Shown here: one piece after another, positions 18,699-27,693 of the stretch
Position numbering within the stretch: position 1 is the stretch's first letter
How the letters are laid out: every line of letters starts with the position of its first letter
Source of the DNA: Bacteroidales bacterium
Lineage (GTDB): Bacteria > Bacteroidota > Bacteroidia > Bacteroidales > Paludibacteraceae
Assembly: GCA_015061185.1 (NCBI GenBank)
Contig: SUWZ01000020.1
Location: forward strand, 1 to 52,492
Direction: 5' to 3'
DNA: 52,492 nucleotides
Position numbers and translations under genes: made by a program
Notes under the pieces: generated by a model
Told to the model about the DNA's origin: nothing
Database searches by the model: none
What the model saw: the letters and a program-made list of their open reading frames with translations, nothing else

Positions 18699-20084
18699 AT
18701 GAAGAAGTTTCTTTTTATACTAACTTTTGCAATTCTATCTTTGAATGTATCTGCAAAGATTTCAACGATTTCCGGTAGAGCTCCCTCTTATAGTGGAAGT
18801 AAATTGGAGTTGAGAAGTTATGTGGATCAAATTTCAAATGTGGAGCGAGTTATGGCTTTGGCGGAGGTGGACTCGTTGGGCAATTTTTCATTCGTTGTGG
18901 ATTTATCATCGACGATGCAACTCTTCATTGCGGAGGAACTTTTTCGAGGATTCTTGTTTGTTGAACCTGGGAAGAATTATGAAATCAGACTTCCTAAAAA
19001 AGAGCATAGAACTCTCAGTCAGAAGTTAGACCCCTACTTTTCTCCTGTGGAGATTTTGTTGGAGATTGTTGGATTGGAACAGACAGATTTGAATGCGCAG
19101 CTGATGCAGTTTGAGGATGCGTTTGACTTTTATACCTTGAAACACATTCGTTATGGAACAAAATTAGACTCGATACGCGCCTCAATCGATCAAATGAAGG
19201 AGATTTTTCCAGATCTTTATGAGAATGCCTATTCTGCTCGTTTTATGGAGTATCGTTTCTTGATGTTGCAAAATATGTCTGCCGAAAGTCGTCAGGATAC
19301 ATTAATCCATCAGTTGAATCGTTTGGGAGTGGAGCAGCACAATCCTGCTTTTTGGGATCTTTTTAACTCGTTGTTTGCAGATTTTATCAAACAATCGAGT
19401 GGAGATAGAGAGGCTTATTTGACTTTCCAACGAGTTGTGGAAGAGGGGAATGTGAAAATCTATTTTTTGACCATTGCTCGTCGTTATGGAATTACAGATC
19501 CTGTGTTGAAAGAGTTGGTGGCGATTAAGTGGATGTATGATTTGTTGAATCAGCATGAGTTTGACCAGTTTAAGGTGTATGACTTTATGCAAAAAATTGG
19601 TGCAGGAATTTCTGATTTGCAGAATCGAGAGAGTTTGACATTTGCGTTAAACAACTCGCAGGGGAACTTAATCGGTATGCAAGTACCCGACTTTAAGGCA
19701 ACAAATGCAAGTGGTAAATCGTGCAACTTGAAAGATTATTTTGGGAAGTTTGTCTATTTGAATTTTTGTAATTCGATGCTAAATCAGACCCAAAAAGACT
19801 TGGAGGTAATGTTGCGATTTAAAAATGATTATAAAGGGGATTTAGAGATTATCAATATCGGTTTATACGATGAGCCTGAGCAGATGAAGAAATTGTCTCA
19901 TCGTTTTGGAGATAAAATGGAGTTTTGGTCGGTTGAAAACCCTGACGAGCTGAAGAAATTATTCAATATTAAGAGTATTCCGTCTTACTTTTTAATAGAT
20001 AAAGATGGGAACTTTTTGATGACCAAAGGAGCTGATCCCAATGATGAGTTACGTATGCTATTACAAAGAATTTTAAAAATTTAG
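18699..20084 (+). CDS. Exported thioredoxin-fold (TlpA-like) protein
   Basis: 461 residues from the ATG at 18699; the promoter and the signal peptide MKKFLFILTFAILSLNVSA support this start. The N-terminal domain (about 22-130) is a DUF4369-like beta domain, the middle is helical, and the C-terminal 140 residues are a thioredoxin/AhpC-TSA fold (IGMQVPDFKATNASGKSCNL, then FGKFVYLNFCNS). The redox CxxC is missing: the expected WCxPC position reads NFCNSML, with one Cys. Classical disulfide exchange is therefore unlikely. The cis-Pro loop SIPSYFLIDKDG is kept. Family members act in envelope stress or redox; the role here is open. Confidence 0.8.
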   Translation: MKKFLFILTFAILSLNVSAKISTISGRAPSYSGSKLELRSYVDQISNVERVMALAEVDSLGNFSFVVDLSSTMQLFIAEELFRGFLFVEPGKNYEIRLPKKEHRTLSQKLDPYFSPVEILLEIVGLEQTDLNAQLMQFEDAFDFYTLKHIRYGTKLDSIRASIDQMKEIFPDLYENAYSARFMEYRFLMLQNMSAESRQDTLIHQLNRLGVEQHNPAFWDLFNSLFADFIKQSSGDREAYLTFQRVVEEGNVKIYFLTIARRYGITDPVLKELVAIKWMYDLLNQHEFDQFKVYDFMQKIGAGISDLQNRESLTFALNNSQGNLIGMQVPDFKATNASGKSCNLKDYFGKFVYLNFCNSMLNQTQKDLEVMLRFKNDYKGDLEIINIGLYDEPEQMKKLSHRFGDKMEFWSVENPDELKKLFNIKSIPSYFLIDKDGNFLMTKGADPNDELRMLLQRILKI

Positions 20085-20095
20085 GAGGGAATTCT

Positions 20096-20998
20096 ATGTA
20101 TGGAGAAATGTTGGATATAGATTTAAGAGAGGAGTTTCAGAAAAAACTTCGGGAGTTGATGTTGGACGAAATCTTGATGGAAGATTTGTCTCGCATCTAT
20201 CTACCTATGGCCAATTTAATTAATACGGCATTGAATGTAAAGGATCAAACACATATTATCGGCATCAATGGGGCGCAAGGAGCAGGGAAGACTACTTTCA
20301 GTAAATTGTTGAAAGTGGTGTTAGAGCAAAAGTTTGGAATGAAAGTTGTGCAGTTGAGCATTGATGATTTCTATCTAAGTAGAGCCGATCGTGAAGAGTT
20401 GGCAAAGAGCGTTCATCCTTTGCTGATTACGCGAGGTGTGCCCGGTACGCACGATGTTAGGATGGCGGAGTCGGTACTCTCTTCATTATCTACTGCACAG
20501 GAGAATAGTGTTACCATTATTCCTCGTTTTAATAAGGCTATGGATGACCCCTATCCGCAATCTCAGTGGGATCGCTTTGTAGGTCGTCCTAATGTGATAC
20601 TTTTTGATGGTTGGTTTATGGGAGCAATAGAGCAAAAGGAGACCGAATTGTTGAACCCTGTTAACGACTTGGAAAAGTTGGAAGACCCTTATTGCATTTG
20701 GAGAAGATATGTTAATAGTCAGTTGAAAGATAATTATAAGTCTTTATTCGATAAAATCGATCTTTTGGTGATGTTGAAGGTGTCATCGTTTGATAAGGTT
20801 TATGAATGGAGATTATTGCAAGAAGAGAAGTTACGAATTGTAACTGCGAATAAAGAGAATAACCATGTAATGTCTAAAGATGGGTTGGTGAGATTTATTT
20901 CACATTATGAGCGTCTTACGAAGTTTATCTTGAAAGAGATGCCTTCGAGAGCTGATATGTTGTTTAATGTTAGCAATGATCATCGAATTTGTATATGA
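20096..20998 (+). CDS. P-loop kinase of the D-glycerate 3-kinase type
   Basis: 300 residues. Walker A is GINGAQGAGKTTFSK (about 60-74), then LSIDDFYLSR, TRGVPGTHD and FDGWFMGA, all characteristic of the glycerate kinase (GLYK)/uridine kinase-like clan. Expected reaction: D-glycerate + ATP to 3-phosphoglycerate; the exact substrate needs testing because related kinases differ. A strong ribosome binding site (AGGAGG at about 20083-20088) precedes the ATG at 20096. The gene sits 11 bases after the thioredoxin-fold gene and one base before the glycosyltransferase. Confidence 0.8.
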   Translation: MYGEMLDIDLREEFQKKLRELMLDEILMEDLSRIYLPMANLINTALNVKDQTHIIGINGAQGAGKTTFSKLLKVVLEQKFGMKVVQLSIDDFYLSRADREELAKSVHPLLITRGVPGTHDVRMAESVLSSLSTAQENSVTIIPRFNKAMDDPYPQSQWDRFVGRPNVILFDGWFMGAIEQKETELLNPVNDLEKLEDPYCIWRRYVNSQLKDNYKSLFDKIDLLVMLKVSSFDKVYEWRLLQEEKLRIVTANKENNHVMSKDGLVRFISHYERLTKFILKEMPSRADMLFNVSNDHRICI

Positions 20999-20999
20999 T

Positions 21000-21713
21000 A
21001 TGAATTTGTCTAAGTTGAATGGGATTTTTCGTTTTTTGTCGTTGAAAAGGAGGTTTTTTACTTTCCCTTGTCGTGGTGTGTCTGCTCAGTTTCCATCAAT
21101 TTGTTATGCGGTTACAGCGTCAGATGAGGAAGAAGAACTTTCATTGTTGCTGAATCAACTTAGTCGTTATGTAAGAGCTGAAGATGAAATTTTACTTCTG
21201 TTGGATTCTTCTTCTGTAACGTCACAAGTGAAAGCAGTGGTAGATTCCTATAGAGATAAAATAGATACTCTTATCGAGTCGCCTTTGGAGCAAAATTTTG
21301 CCCGGTTTAAGAATCATATTATAGCACATACCGAGAAAGATTATATTTTTCAGATAGATGCAGATGAATTGCTTTCTCCCTACTTGATTGAAAATTTACC
21401 CTCCTATTTATGGGCTAATGCGGATGTAGAAATGTTCAGGATAGCGAGAATCAATTTGTTGATAGATGATGATAAACCTTTGATAACTTGGCATGAACTT
21501 TCTTCGGTGAAAGAAGAGGATTATATCAATTTTCCGGATTATCAATACAGAATTTTTAAAAATAAGACCCAAGTTAGATGGATTAGGTCTTTGCACGAAA
21601 TTTTGAGCGGATACAAAACCTACTCCTATTTACCAAAGGATAAGGCGTTATCTCTGCTGCATAGCAAACATGCGAGTAAGCACACAAGTAGGTGGTGGAA
21701 TAAAAAGAAATAG
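21000..21713 (+). CDS. Glycosyltransferase, GT2-like (short GT-A domain)
   Basis: 237 residues from the ATG at 21000, directly after the preceding stop (an in-frame ATG at 20967 lies inside the kinase gene). The GT-A nucleotide-sugar site is recognisable: CYAVTASDEEEELSLLLNQL, LLLLDSSS, then the metal motif YIFQIDADEL (DxD). It resembles glycosyltransferases of surface-polysaccharide or lipid A core modification. The acceptor is not deducible. It is 9 bases upstream of xseA in the same operon. Confidence 0.75.
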   Translation: MNLSKLNGIFRFLSLKRRFFTFPCRGVSAQFPSICYAVTASDEEEELSLLLNQLSRYVRAEDEILLLLDSSSVTSQVKAVVDSYRDKIDTLIESPLEQNFARFKNHIIAHTEKDYIFQIDADELLSPYLIENLPSYLWANADVEMFRIARINLLIDDDKPLITWHELSSVKEEDYINFPDYQYRIFKNKTQVRWIRSLHEILSGYKTYSYLPKDKALSLLHSKHASKHTSRWWNKKK

Positions 21714-21722
21714 GTTTGAGGT

Positions 21723-22976
21723 ATGGATGTGATTGATAGTATAGAGAGTCATCTTTCATTAAAAGAACTTCTCCTTAATGTAAAATCTGTTTTGTCGAAA
21801 TCTTTTGCAAGTTCTTATTGGGTTTCTGCCGAAATTAGTGAAATCAGAGAGAATGCTAATGGACATTGTTATCTCGAATTGATCGAGAAAAATGAGAATT
21901 CTCAATCTATTATCGAGGCAAAAATCAGAGCAATCATCTATTCCAATTATTATGGAATGATTAAACCTTTTTTTCTGAAAGAAACAGGTAGTCATTTAAA
22001 AGTGGGAATGAAAATCCTTGTAAAAATCACTTTGGTATATAGCGAAATTTATGGACTAAGTTGTTCTATTCTAAGCATAGATCCAACATTCACATTGGGC
22101 GATTTGGCCAAGCGACGTATGGTCACTATTCAACAATTGAAGGAAGATGGAATTTGGGATATGAATGCCACTTTATCGCTTGCAACTCCTACTCAACGCA
22201 TTGCGATAATCTCTTCTGCAACTGCTGCCGGATATGGTGATTTTTGCAATCAATTGGAGAATAATAAATATGGATTCTGTTTCCGTTATAAATTGTTTCC
22301 TGCCATTGTACAGGGGGATAGGGCGGTATCAAGCATTATATCTGCCCTTCATTTAGTTTTCGATGAAATCGACAATTTTGACGTTGTTGTCCTTATAAGG
22401 GGCGGAGGAGCAACAACCGATTTATTGGCCTTTGATGATTATGATTTAGCATCGGAAGTGGCACAATTCCCCTTGCCGGTTATTACCGGTATTGGTCATG
22501 AGCGTGATGAATCTGTTGTTGATATGGTGGCTCATACTCGATGTAAAACTCCCACTGCAGTAGCTGCATTTTTGATCGAAACGATGTTGAATTTAGAGAC
22601 AAAAGTCCTATCGTTGGGTCATGAAATTATGTTGAGGTTAAGTAATGTCGCCATGGATTATAATCAGACATTAGATAAAAAATTGCTTCTGATAAAACAA
22701 AATATAGCTCGCAGGTTATCCCAAGAAGAGGTAGCTATTGAACGTTCTATGCTGAACATTCATTCGCTTGTCAAACAGAAAGTGTCAGATGAGTTGCATA
22801 GATTGGAATTGCGAGAAAATACACTTACCTATCTTTCTCCCCAACGATTGATGTCTATGGGATATAGTTTTGCAACCAAGAATGGTAAGGTGATTCGTTC
22901 GTCAAAGGAGCTGAAATCCGGCGATGAAATCGAAACGTTTTTTATGGATAATAGTGTAACAAGTATAGTCAAATAA
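21723..22976 (+). CDS. xseA: Exodeoxyribonuclease VII large subunit
   Basis: The catalytic subunit of the single-strand-specific exonuclease that degrades ssDNA from both ends. The N-terminal OB-fold (about 20-110) includes YWVSAEISEIRENANGHCYL. The catalytic Exonuc_VII_L domain has LIRGGGATTDLLAFDDYDL and VITGIGHERDESVVD. The C-terminal third is a long coiled coil (about 290-380), as expected for binding small subunits. Length 417 is typical. It is followed 15 bases later by xseB, the standard pairing. Confidence 0.96.
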   Translation: MDVIDSIESHLSLKELLLNVKSVLSKSFASSYWVSAEISEIRENANGHCYLELIEKNENSQSIIEAKIRAIIYSNYYGMIKPFFLKETGSHLKVGMKILVKITLVYSEIYGLSCSILSIDPTFTLGDLAKRRMVTIQQLKEDGIWDMNATLSLATPTQRIAIISSATAAGYGDFCNQLENNKYGFCFRYKLFPAIVQGDRAVSSIISALHLVFDEIDNFDVVVLIRGGGATTDLLAFDDYDLASEVAQFPLPVITGIGHERDESVVDMVAHTRCKTPTAVAAFLIETMLNLETKVLSLGHEIMLRLSNVAMDYNQTLDKKLLLIKQNIARRLSQEEVAIERSMLNIHSLVKQKVSDELHRLELRENTLTYLSPQRLMSMGYSFATKNGKVIRSSKELKSGDEIETFFMDNSVTSIVK

Positions 22977-22991
22977 CTTAAATGATAGATA

Positions 22992-23189
22992 ATGGCAAAG
23001 AAAACGGATATAAAAAGTTATGAAGCTGCAATGGAGGAGTTGGAAGAGATACTCTCTTCATTGGAAAGTAATGAGTTGAAAATAGATGATTTAGCCAAAA
23101 ATGCCAGAAGGGCAACCGAATTGGTGGAGTATTGTAAAAATAAACTGCGTACCACATCGGAAGAGTTGAATAAGATTATGGAGTCTTGA
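22992..23189 (+). CDS. xseB: Exodeoxyribonuclease VII small subunit
   Basis: 65 residues, all helical. The signature SYEAAMEELEEILSSLESNE and the ARRATELVEYCKNKL motif are the XseB family pattern. Several copies coat the coiled coil of XseA. It is the last gene of the operon. Confidence 0.95.
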   Translation: MAKKTDIKSYEAAMEELEEILSSLESNELKIDDLAKNARRATELVEYCKNKLRTTSEELNKIMES

Positions 23190-23265
23190 TATCTTGTGAC
23201 AGCCGGTTTTATAGAATCTGCATATAGTTAATCAAAGAATTTGTAGATAGAATGGAGTTTTATGC

Positions 23266-23295
23266 AATCGGTAAATCTTGCTATTTGCACCGATT
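23266..23295 (+). other. Imperfect hairpin after xseB
   Basis: AATCGGT and ACCGATT enclose inner complementary AAAT/ATTT. There is no T-run, so it is a weak terminator at best. The remaining 23190-23364 shows nothing else. Confidence 0.3.
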
Positions 23296-23364
23296 TATGT
23301 CGTTCTCTTTATGACAGATTTGTTGTTTGTTGTAGAATCTTTTTGAACTATTGAGTTAATGGTT

Positions 23365-23372
23365 TATTTTTG
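23365..23372 (+). promoter_or_regulatory. -7 promoter element of the DUF4268 gene
   Basis: TATTTTTG matches TAnnTTTG, 16 bases before the ATG at 23389. Confidence 0.6.
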
Positions 23373-23388
23373 TCTAAAATTTTGAGAT

Positions 23389-23868
23389 ATGTACACGAGA
23401 GAAGAAATGAAGGAGTTAAAGCGAGACTTTTGGTCAGGATTCGATGAGTTCTGTGCACAATTGCCTCGGTTTAAGTATAGAAAGAAAAAGTGGATCCTAT
23501 ACAACACAAAGATAAAAGGTGTAGAGATGAAGTTTGATGCCAACAGAGAGGGGGCTTTTGTTATAATGGAATTTAATCATCCTCGCGAGGCGAAAAGAAA
23601 GCAGATGATGGAGACCATGGAAAAGTTCAGAAGTATAGTTGACAAACATTTTCCTGACTCTGTATGGGAGGATTCATATCAAAAACCATGTGGGAAATTC
23701 GTCTCAAGAATATATAAACAAAAGCCGGGTATAGATTTGCATAGACGGTCGGATTGGCCTGAGTTTTATCCCTTTTTATCGAAAGAAATGAGTTTTTTAG
23801 AAAAGGTTTTCAGGGATTTGAGGGACTTCTTAGAAGAGGATGCAAATGCAGCAAATGATGAAGTTTGA
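23389..23868 (+). CDS. DUF4268 domain-containing protein
   Basis: 159 residues. The pattern FWSGFDEFCAQ, YNTKIKGVEMKFDANREGA and WEDSYQKPCGK fits the DUF4268 family, a PD-(D/E)XK-like fold seen alone in Bacteroidota and as a domain of larger nuclease-like proteins elsewhere. No signal peptide; cytoplasmic. Activity is unknown, and I do not see a full nuclease triad by eye. It has its own promoter and is followed by the aryl-polyene operon promoter 33 bases downstream. Confidence 0.8.
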   Translation: MYTREEMKELKRDFWSGFDEFCAQLPRFKYRKKKWILYNTKIKGVEMKFDANREGAFVIMEFNHPREAKRKQMMETMEKFRSIVDKHFPDSVWEDSYQKPCGKFVSRIYKQKPGIDLHRRSDWPEFYPFLSKEMSFLEKVFRDLRDFLEEDANAANDEV

Positions 23869-23901
23869 GAATTATTTATTTACCTGACGAAGTAAATTTA
23901 C

Positions 23902-23909
23902 TATATTTG
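23902..23909 (+). promoter_or_regulatory. -7 promoter element of the aryl-polyene operon
   Basis: TATATTTG matches TAnnTTTG. It lies about 200 bases before the first gene, leaving a long untranslated leader (about 23916-24109) that contains the AAGATAGGAGTGCG motif also seen near 3930. The leader could be regulatory. Confidence 0.5.
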
Positions 23910-24109
23910 TGTTCGAAAAGCAGTTTTCAAAATTAATTTGATTCTGTCCAAATTAAAATTTATTTCGGGCAGAAAATTTAGCCATTTCTTTGATTTAGGG
24001 GGAGTTTAAATTAGAAAATGACAAAATAACAAGATAGGAGTGCGATGGATAGTCAACCGGTTTGTTAAAGAACTGTAGAAGAGAATTGAAGTTGCAACAG
24101 AATTAGCTT

Positions 24110-25006
24110 ATGGAAATAAAAAGTGATAAGTGGGAAGGTAAAACAGGAGGAGGTAAAATTGGCCAAGCGTTCCTTTTGTGGTTTTTGCAGAAGGTTAGTG
24201 TCCAAGTCCTTTATCCCATACTTTATTTAGTAATACCCTTTTATCTTCTATTCGCTAAGAAGGGGTACAATGCTATTTACTCCTATTTCAGAGAAAGATA
24301 TTCATATCCATGGTGGAAATCATTTTATTACACCTATTTGAACCATCTTACCTTTGGTAAGGTAGTTTTGGATAAATTTGCCCTGTTGGCCGGAAATGAT
24401 TCTCAATTTACGATAACAATTGAGGGTGGCGAAGAGGTAACCCCCATCTTTGAGTCGGAGAGAGGTTTTATCATGGCCGGAGCGCATATTGGGAATCCTG
24501 AGATAGGAGGAATGGGGATTAAGGATAAGAAAAAGATTATCAATGGAATTATTTTTGGTGGCGAGAGTGCTAACTTTCAATCTCAACGAGATAATGCTTT
24601 TGGGAGAGCGAAAATAAATTTAATTCCGGTTACAACCGATATGTCTCATATTTTTGCCATTAAAAATGCTATAGAAAATGGTGAGATTGTTATGGTGGCG
24701 TGCGACCGAATGATGGGAAGTCAGAAGAGTTACTCTATCCCTTTTTTAGGAGAAGAGGCCAATTTCCCTGCCGGTATGTTTAGGATAGCAGCCCAGTTGC
24801 GGTCGAAGATGATAGCCTATTTTGTGATGAAAGAGAAAGGACTTAATTACAGAGTCTTTGTTCGCGAATTGAGTTGTCCGAGCGGAGAAGAATCCTCTGC
24901 AAAAATTGCAGAAGCATTCGCCAGAAATTACGTTAAAGAGTTAGAAAAAATAGTAAAACAGTACCCTGAACAATGGTTTAATTTTTATCCGTTCTGGGAA
25001 AAGTAG
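24110..25006 (+). CDS. LpxL/HtrB-type lipid acyltransferase of the aryl-polyene cluster
   Basis: 298 residues with a membrane-anchoring N terminus (about 15-48) and the lysophospholipid acyltransferase core. The HX4E catalytic motif lies in MAGAHIGNPEIGG, followed by the substrate block ACDRMMGSQKSYSIPFLGEEANFPAGMF. Family members acylate lipid A or, in aryl-polyene clusters, are thought to transfer the polyene acyl chain onto a lipid. It is the first gene of the plus-strand cluster, 22 bases before the methyltransferase gene. Confidence 0.88.
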   Translation: MEIKSDKWEGKTGGGKIGQAFLLWFLQKVSVQVLYPILYLVIPFYLLFAKKGYNAIYSYFRERYSYPWWKSFYYTYLNHLTFGKVVLDKFALLAGNDSQFTITIEGGEEVTPIFESERGFIMAGAHIGNPEIGGMGIKDKKKIINGIIFGGESANFQSQRDNAFGRAKINLIPVTTDMSHIFAIKNAIENGEIVMVACDRMMGSQKSYSIPFLGEEANFPAGMFRIAAQLRSKMIAYFVMKEKGLNYRVFVRELSCPSGEESSAKIAEAFARNYVKELEKIVKQYPEQWFNFYPFWEK

Positions 25007-25028
25007 GTAACAATTAAAATTGATATAT

Positions 25029-26117
25029 ATGGAATTAAAATCACCCCAAAAAGAACTCTATTCGAAAGATAGATTAACCGCATTGCAAGCACAGCGATTG
25101 GCAGAAGAGATTGCTTTCGGTCCGGTTGTTTTTCAGGTTTCTCGTTTGATGATAAAATTTGGAATCTTACAATTGCTTGATGAGAATAAGAACGGATTGA
25201 CAATAGAAGAAATTTCTGAGAAAACAAAAATATCCAAGTATGGAGTTCAATGTTTGTTGGAATCCTCGTTAACGATAGGAACGGTATTGCTAAAAGATAA
25301 AAAGTTTTTCATTTCAAAAGCAGGCTGGTTTTTATTGAATGATAAAATGGTACGAGTGAATTTAGACTATAACCATGATGTCAATTATTTGGGTTTGTTT
25401 GATTTGGAAGCATCTATTTTGAATGGCAAACCGGAGGGATTAAAAGTCTTTGGACAGTGGCCGACAATCTATGAGGGGCTCTCCTCTTTGCCTGAGGAAG
25501 TCCAAAAAAGTTGGTTCGGGTTCGACCATTACTACTCCAATTGCTCATTTGACCAAGCAATGGAAATAGTTTTTAAGGATGGAGCAACCCAATTGTTAGA
25601 TGTTGGCGGAAACACTGGGCGTTTTGCGACTTGTTGCGTAAATTTTAAAGAAGATATCCATGTTACGATTATGGATTTGCCTCAGCAATTGGAGTTGATG
25701 AAAGAACATACAAAGGAGGTAAAAGGGAGAGAACGAATTCACGGAATAGGAAGAAATTTGTTGGACCCATCGGTGGATTTCCCAACCGGGTTTGAAGTGA
25801 TTTGGATGAGTCAGTTCTTGGATTGTTTCAGCGAAGAGGAGGTGATAAGCATCTTGTCGAGAGCAGCGAGAGCAATGGACGATAATTCCAAATTATACAT
25901 AATGGAGACATTTTGGGATAGACAACGTTTCGAGACAGCCTCTTATTGTTTGGCACAAACATCAATCTATTTTACAGCATTGGCGAATGGAAATAGCAAG
26001 ATGTATTATTCTGAAGATATGTTGCGTTGTATTCGCGAAGCCGGTTTAGAGGTTGAAACAATACATGATGGATTAGGAATGGGACATAGTTTGGTAGTAT
26101 GCAAGAAAGTGAAATAA
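25029..26117 (+). CDS. Class I SAM-dependent O-methyltransferase (polyene tailoring)
   Basis: 362 residues from the ATG at 25029 (an in-frame TTG at 25020 is less likely). The N-terminal winged-helix dimerisation domain (about 15-110, LTIEEISEKTKISKYGVQC) precedes a Rossmann methyltransferase domain with the SAM motif LLDVGGNTGRFA (near 192). This architecture is shared with small-molecule O-methyltransferases. In aryl-polyene pathways such enzymes methylate the aromatic head group; that is inferred here. It overlaps the next gene by 19 bases. Confidence 0.88.
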   Translation: MELKSPQKELYSKDRLTALQAQRLAEEIAFGPVVFQVSRLMIKFGILQLLDENKNGLTIEEISEKTKISKYGVQCLLESSLTIGTVLLKDKKFFISKAGWFLLNDKMVRVNLDYNHDVNYLGLFDLEASILNGKPEGLKVFGQWPTIYEGLSSLPEEVQKSWFGFDHYYSNCSFDQAMEIVFKDGATQLLDVGGNTGRFATCCVNFKEDIHVTIMDLPQQLELMKEHTKEVKGRERIHGIGRNLLDPSVDFPTGFEVIWMSQFLDCFSEEEVISILSRAARAMDDNSKLYIMETFWDRQRFETASYCLAQTSIYFTALANGNSKMYYSEDMLRCIREAGLEVETIHDGLGMGHSLVVCKKVK

Positions 26118-26539
26118 TAGAAATATTACCTATCGACAGATATTTGCCACAGAAACGCCCGTTTTTGATGGTAGATGAGATTATTAAGGGCGGTGAGAAG
26201 GTTTGTAAAACCCACTTTATTGTTCGACAAGAGAATCCATTGTTTCGTGGAGAAACTTTCACGGAAGCCGGATTAATTGAAAATATCGCTCAAACAGCAG
26301 CAGCCCACATCGGGTATGTAGAGATTCATATCAGGAAAACCAACTTGATAAGAGTGGGAGTAATCGCAGCAATAAAAAGTTTGGAGATATTTCGATTGCC
26401 ACATAGAGGTGAAGATTTAACAACAACGGTAGAGGAGACAATGAGTGGAGTTATGAATATGTCTATTTACAATGCAGAAATTAAGATTGGAGAAGAGTTG
26501 ATTGCCAAGGGAGAAATTCGTGTGGCTATTACCCAATAA
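26099..26539 (+). CDS. Hotdog-fold 3-hydroxyacyl-ACP dehydratase-like protein (ApeP-like)
   Basis: 146 residues. YLPQKRPFLMVDEI corresponds to the FabZ-type LPHRYPFLLVD start, and the central helix is FTEAGLIENIAQTAAAHIGY. The canonical HFPxxP catalytic loop is absent (the sequence has PLFRGETFTEAG), as in ApeP-type dehydratases, and the His of LPHR is Gln here. Activity may depend on the second dehydratase at 31529, or this may be a thioesterase-like or structural partner. It overlaps the methyltransferase gene and precedes a ketosynthase. Confidence 0.75.
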   Translation: MQESEIIEILPIDRYLPQKRPFLMVDEIIKGGEKVCKTHFIVRQENPLFRGETFTEAGLIENIAQTAAAHIGYVEIHIRKTNLIRVGVIAAIKSLEIFRLPHRGEDLTTTVEETMSGVMNMSIYNAEIKIGEELIAKGEIRVAITQ

Positions 26540-26556
26540 TTTTAGTTCTATTTAGA

Positions 26557-27690
26557 ATGATTTATAAAATAAGCGACAATATAATCTCGTCATTGGGATT
26601 TTCATCAGAAGAGGTATATCAAAAAGTGAAATCGGGTATTTCACTGGGGAAATTACATGCCGGTGTATTTCCCGGTGTAGAACCCTTTTATTCCTCCTTG
26701 TTAAATTGGGAAGCCGTGAATCAAGAATCGGCTAAACTCTTTTCGGACGGTATGAAATATACCCCCTTTGAGAAGATTGCCATACTATCAGCTTCAAAAG
26801 CCATTGAATCGGCAAAAATAGATCCGTCAAGTTCATCGGTACTTTTTGTATTATCCACCACCAAGGGAAATATCGGGTTGTTGGAGGAGAATGACGGTTA
26901 TGAAAAAGAGCGTATTCATCTGTGGCGTTCTGCTCAGCTTATAGGGAAATTTTTTCAGAATCCCAATGAAGTTTTGGTAGTTAGTAATGCCTGTATATCA
27001 GGAGTTTCAGCCCAATTATTAGCCATAGAATCCATGCAATTGAAGGGTTATGACTATGCTGTGGTTGTAGGGGCAGATGTCTTGTCCAAATTTGTGATTT
27101 CCGGATTCCAATCTTTTAAAGCCCTTTCAAACGAGCGATGCAAGCCATTTGATGCAGAAAGGAGAGGGTTGAATTTAGGAGAAGCAGCGGCAACCATTGT
27201 ATTTCATCGCGGAGAGCCTTCTCAAGGAGATGTGGTTTTTCGAGGAGGAGGAAATCGAAATGATGCCAATCATATTTCCGGACCGTCAAGAACAGGAGAG
27301 GGGCTTTACAATGCTATTCAAAATGCTGTGAAAGAGGTTGACTTAAGCAAGTTAGCCTTTATCAATGCGCATGGAACGGCAACACCCTATAACGATGATA
27401 TGGAGTCATGGGCAATAGAAAGATCCGGATTAGCCAATGTGCCGGTTAATAGTTTGAAAGGTTATTTCGGACATACCCTGGGAGCTGCCGGTATTTTGGA
27501 ATGTATAATTTCAGCCCATGCGGTGGTGGATAATACCCTATTGGGGACAATGGGACATGAGACCTTTGGAGTGGCAAAAAATATTACGATAAACAAAGAA
27601 ACCAAAACATGTTGCAATCCTATGTTCCTAAAGATTATTTCCGGATTTGGAGGTAGTAATGCAGCTATATGTTTTGAAAAATTAGGATAA
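26557..27690 (+). CDS. Beta-ketoacyl-ACP synthase (ApeO-like, catalytically complete)
   Basis: 377 residues, thiolase fold. The Cys-His-His triad is readable: Cys in VVSNACISGVSAQ, His in INAHGTATPYNDDME and His in LKGYFGHTLGAAG. The enzyme condenses malonyl-ACP onto the growing polyene chain. The gene immediately downstream encodes a shortened ketosynthase-like protein, which could be its heterodimer partner. Confidence 0.9.
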   Translation: MIYKISDNIISSLGFSSEEVYQKVKSGISLGKLHAGVFPGVEPFYSSLLNWEAVNQESAKLFSDGMKYTPFEKIAILSASKAIESAKIDPSSSSVLFVLSTTKGNIGLLEENDGYEKERIHLWRSAQLIGKFFQNPNEVLVVSNACISGVSAQLLAIESMQLKGYDYAVVVGADVLSKFVISGFQSFKALSNERCKPFDAERRGLNLGEAAATIVFHRGEPSQGDVVFRGGGNRNDANHISGPSRTGEGLYNAIQNAVKEVDLSKLAFINAHGTATPYNDDMESWAIERSGLANVPVNSLKGYFGHTLGAAGILECIISAHAVVDNTLLGTMGHETFGVAKNITINKETKTCCNPMFLKIISGFGGSNAAICFEKLG

Positions 27691-27693
27691 AGA

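Noticed and set aside
23925-24015. Further degenerate copy of the family A/B repeats (TTAAAATTTATTTCGGGC)
   Set aside because: Only a short AT-rich match without recognisable terminal inverted repeats.
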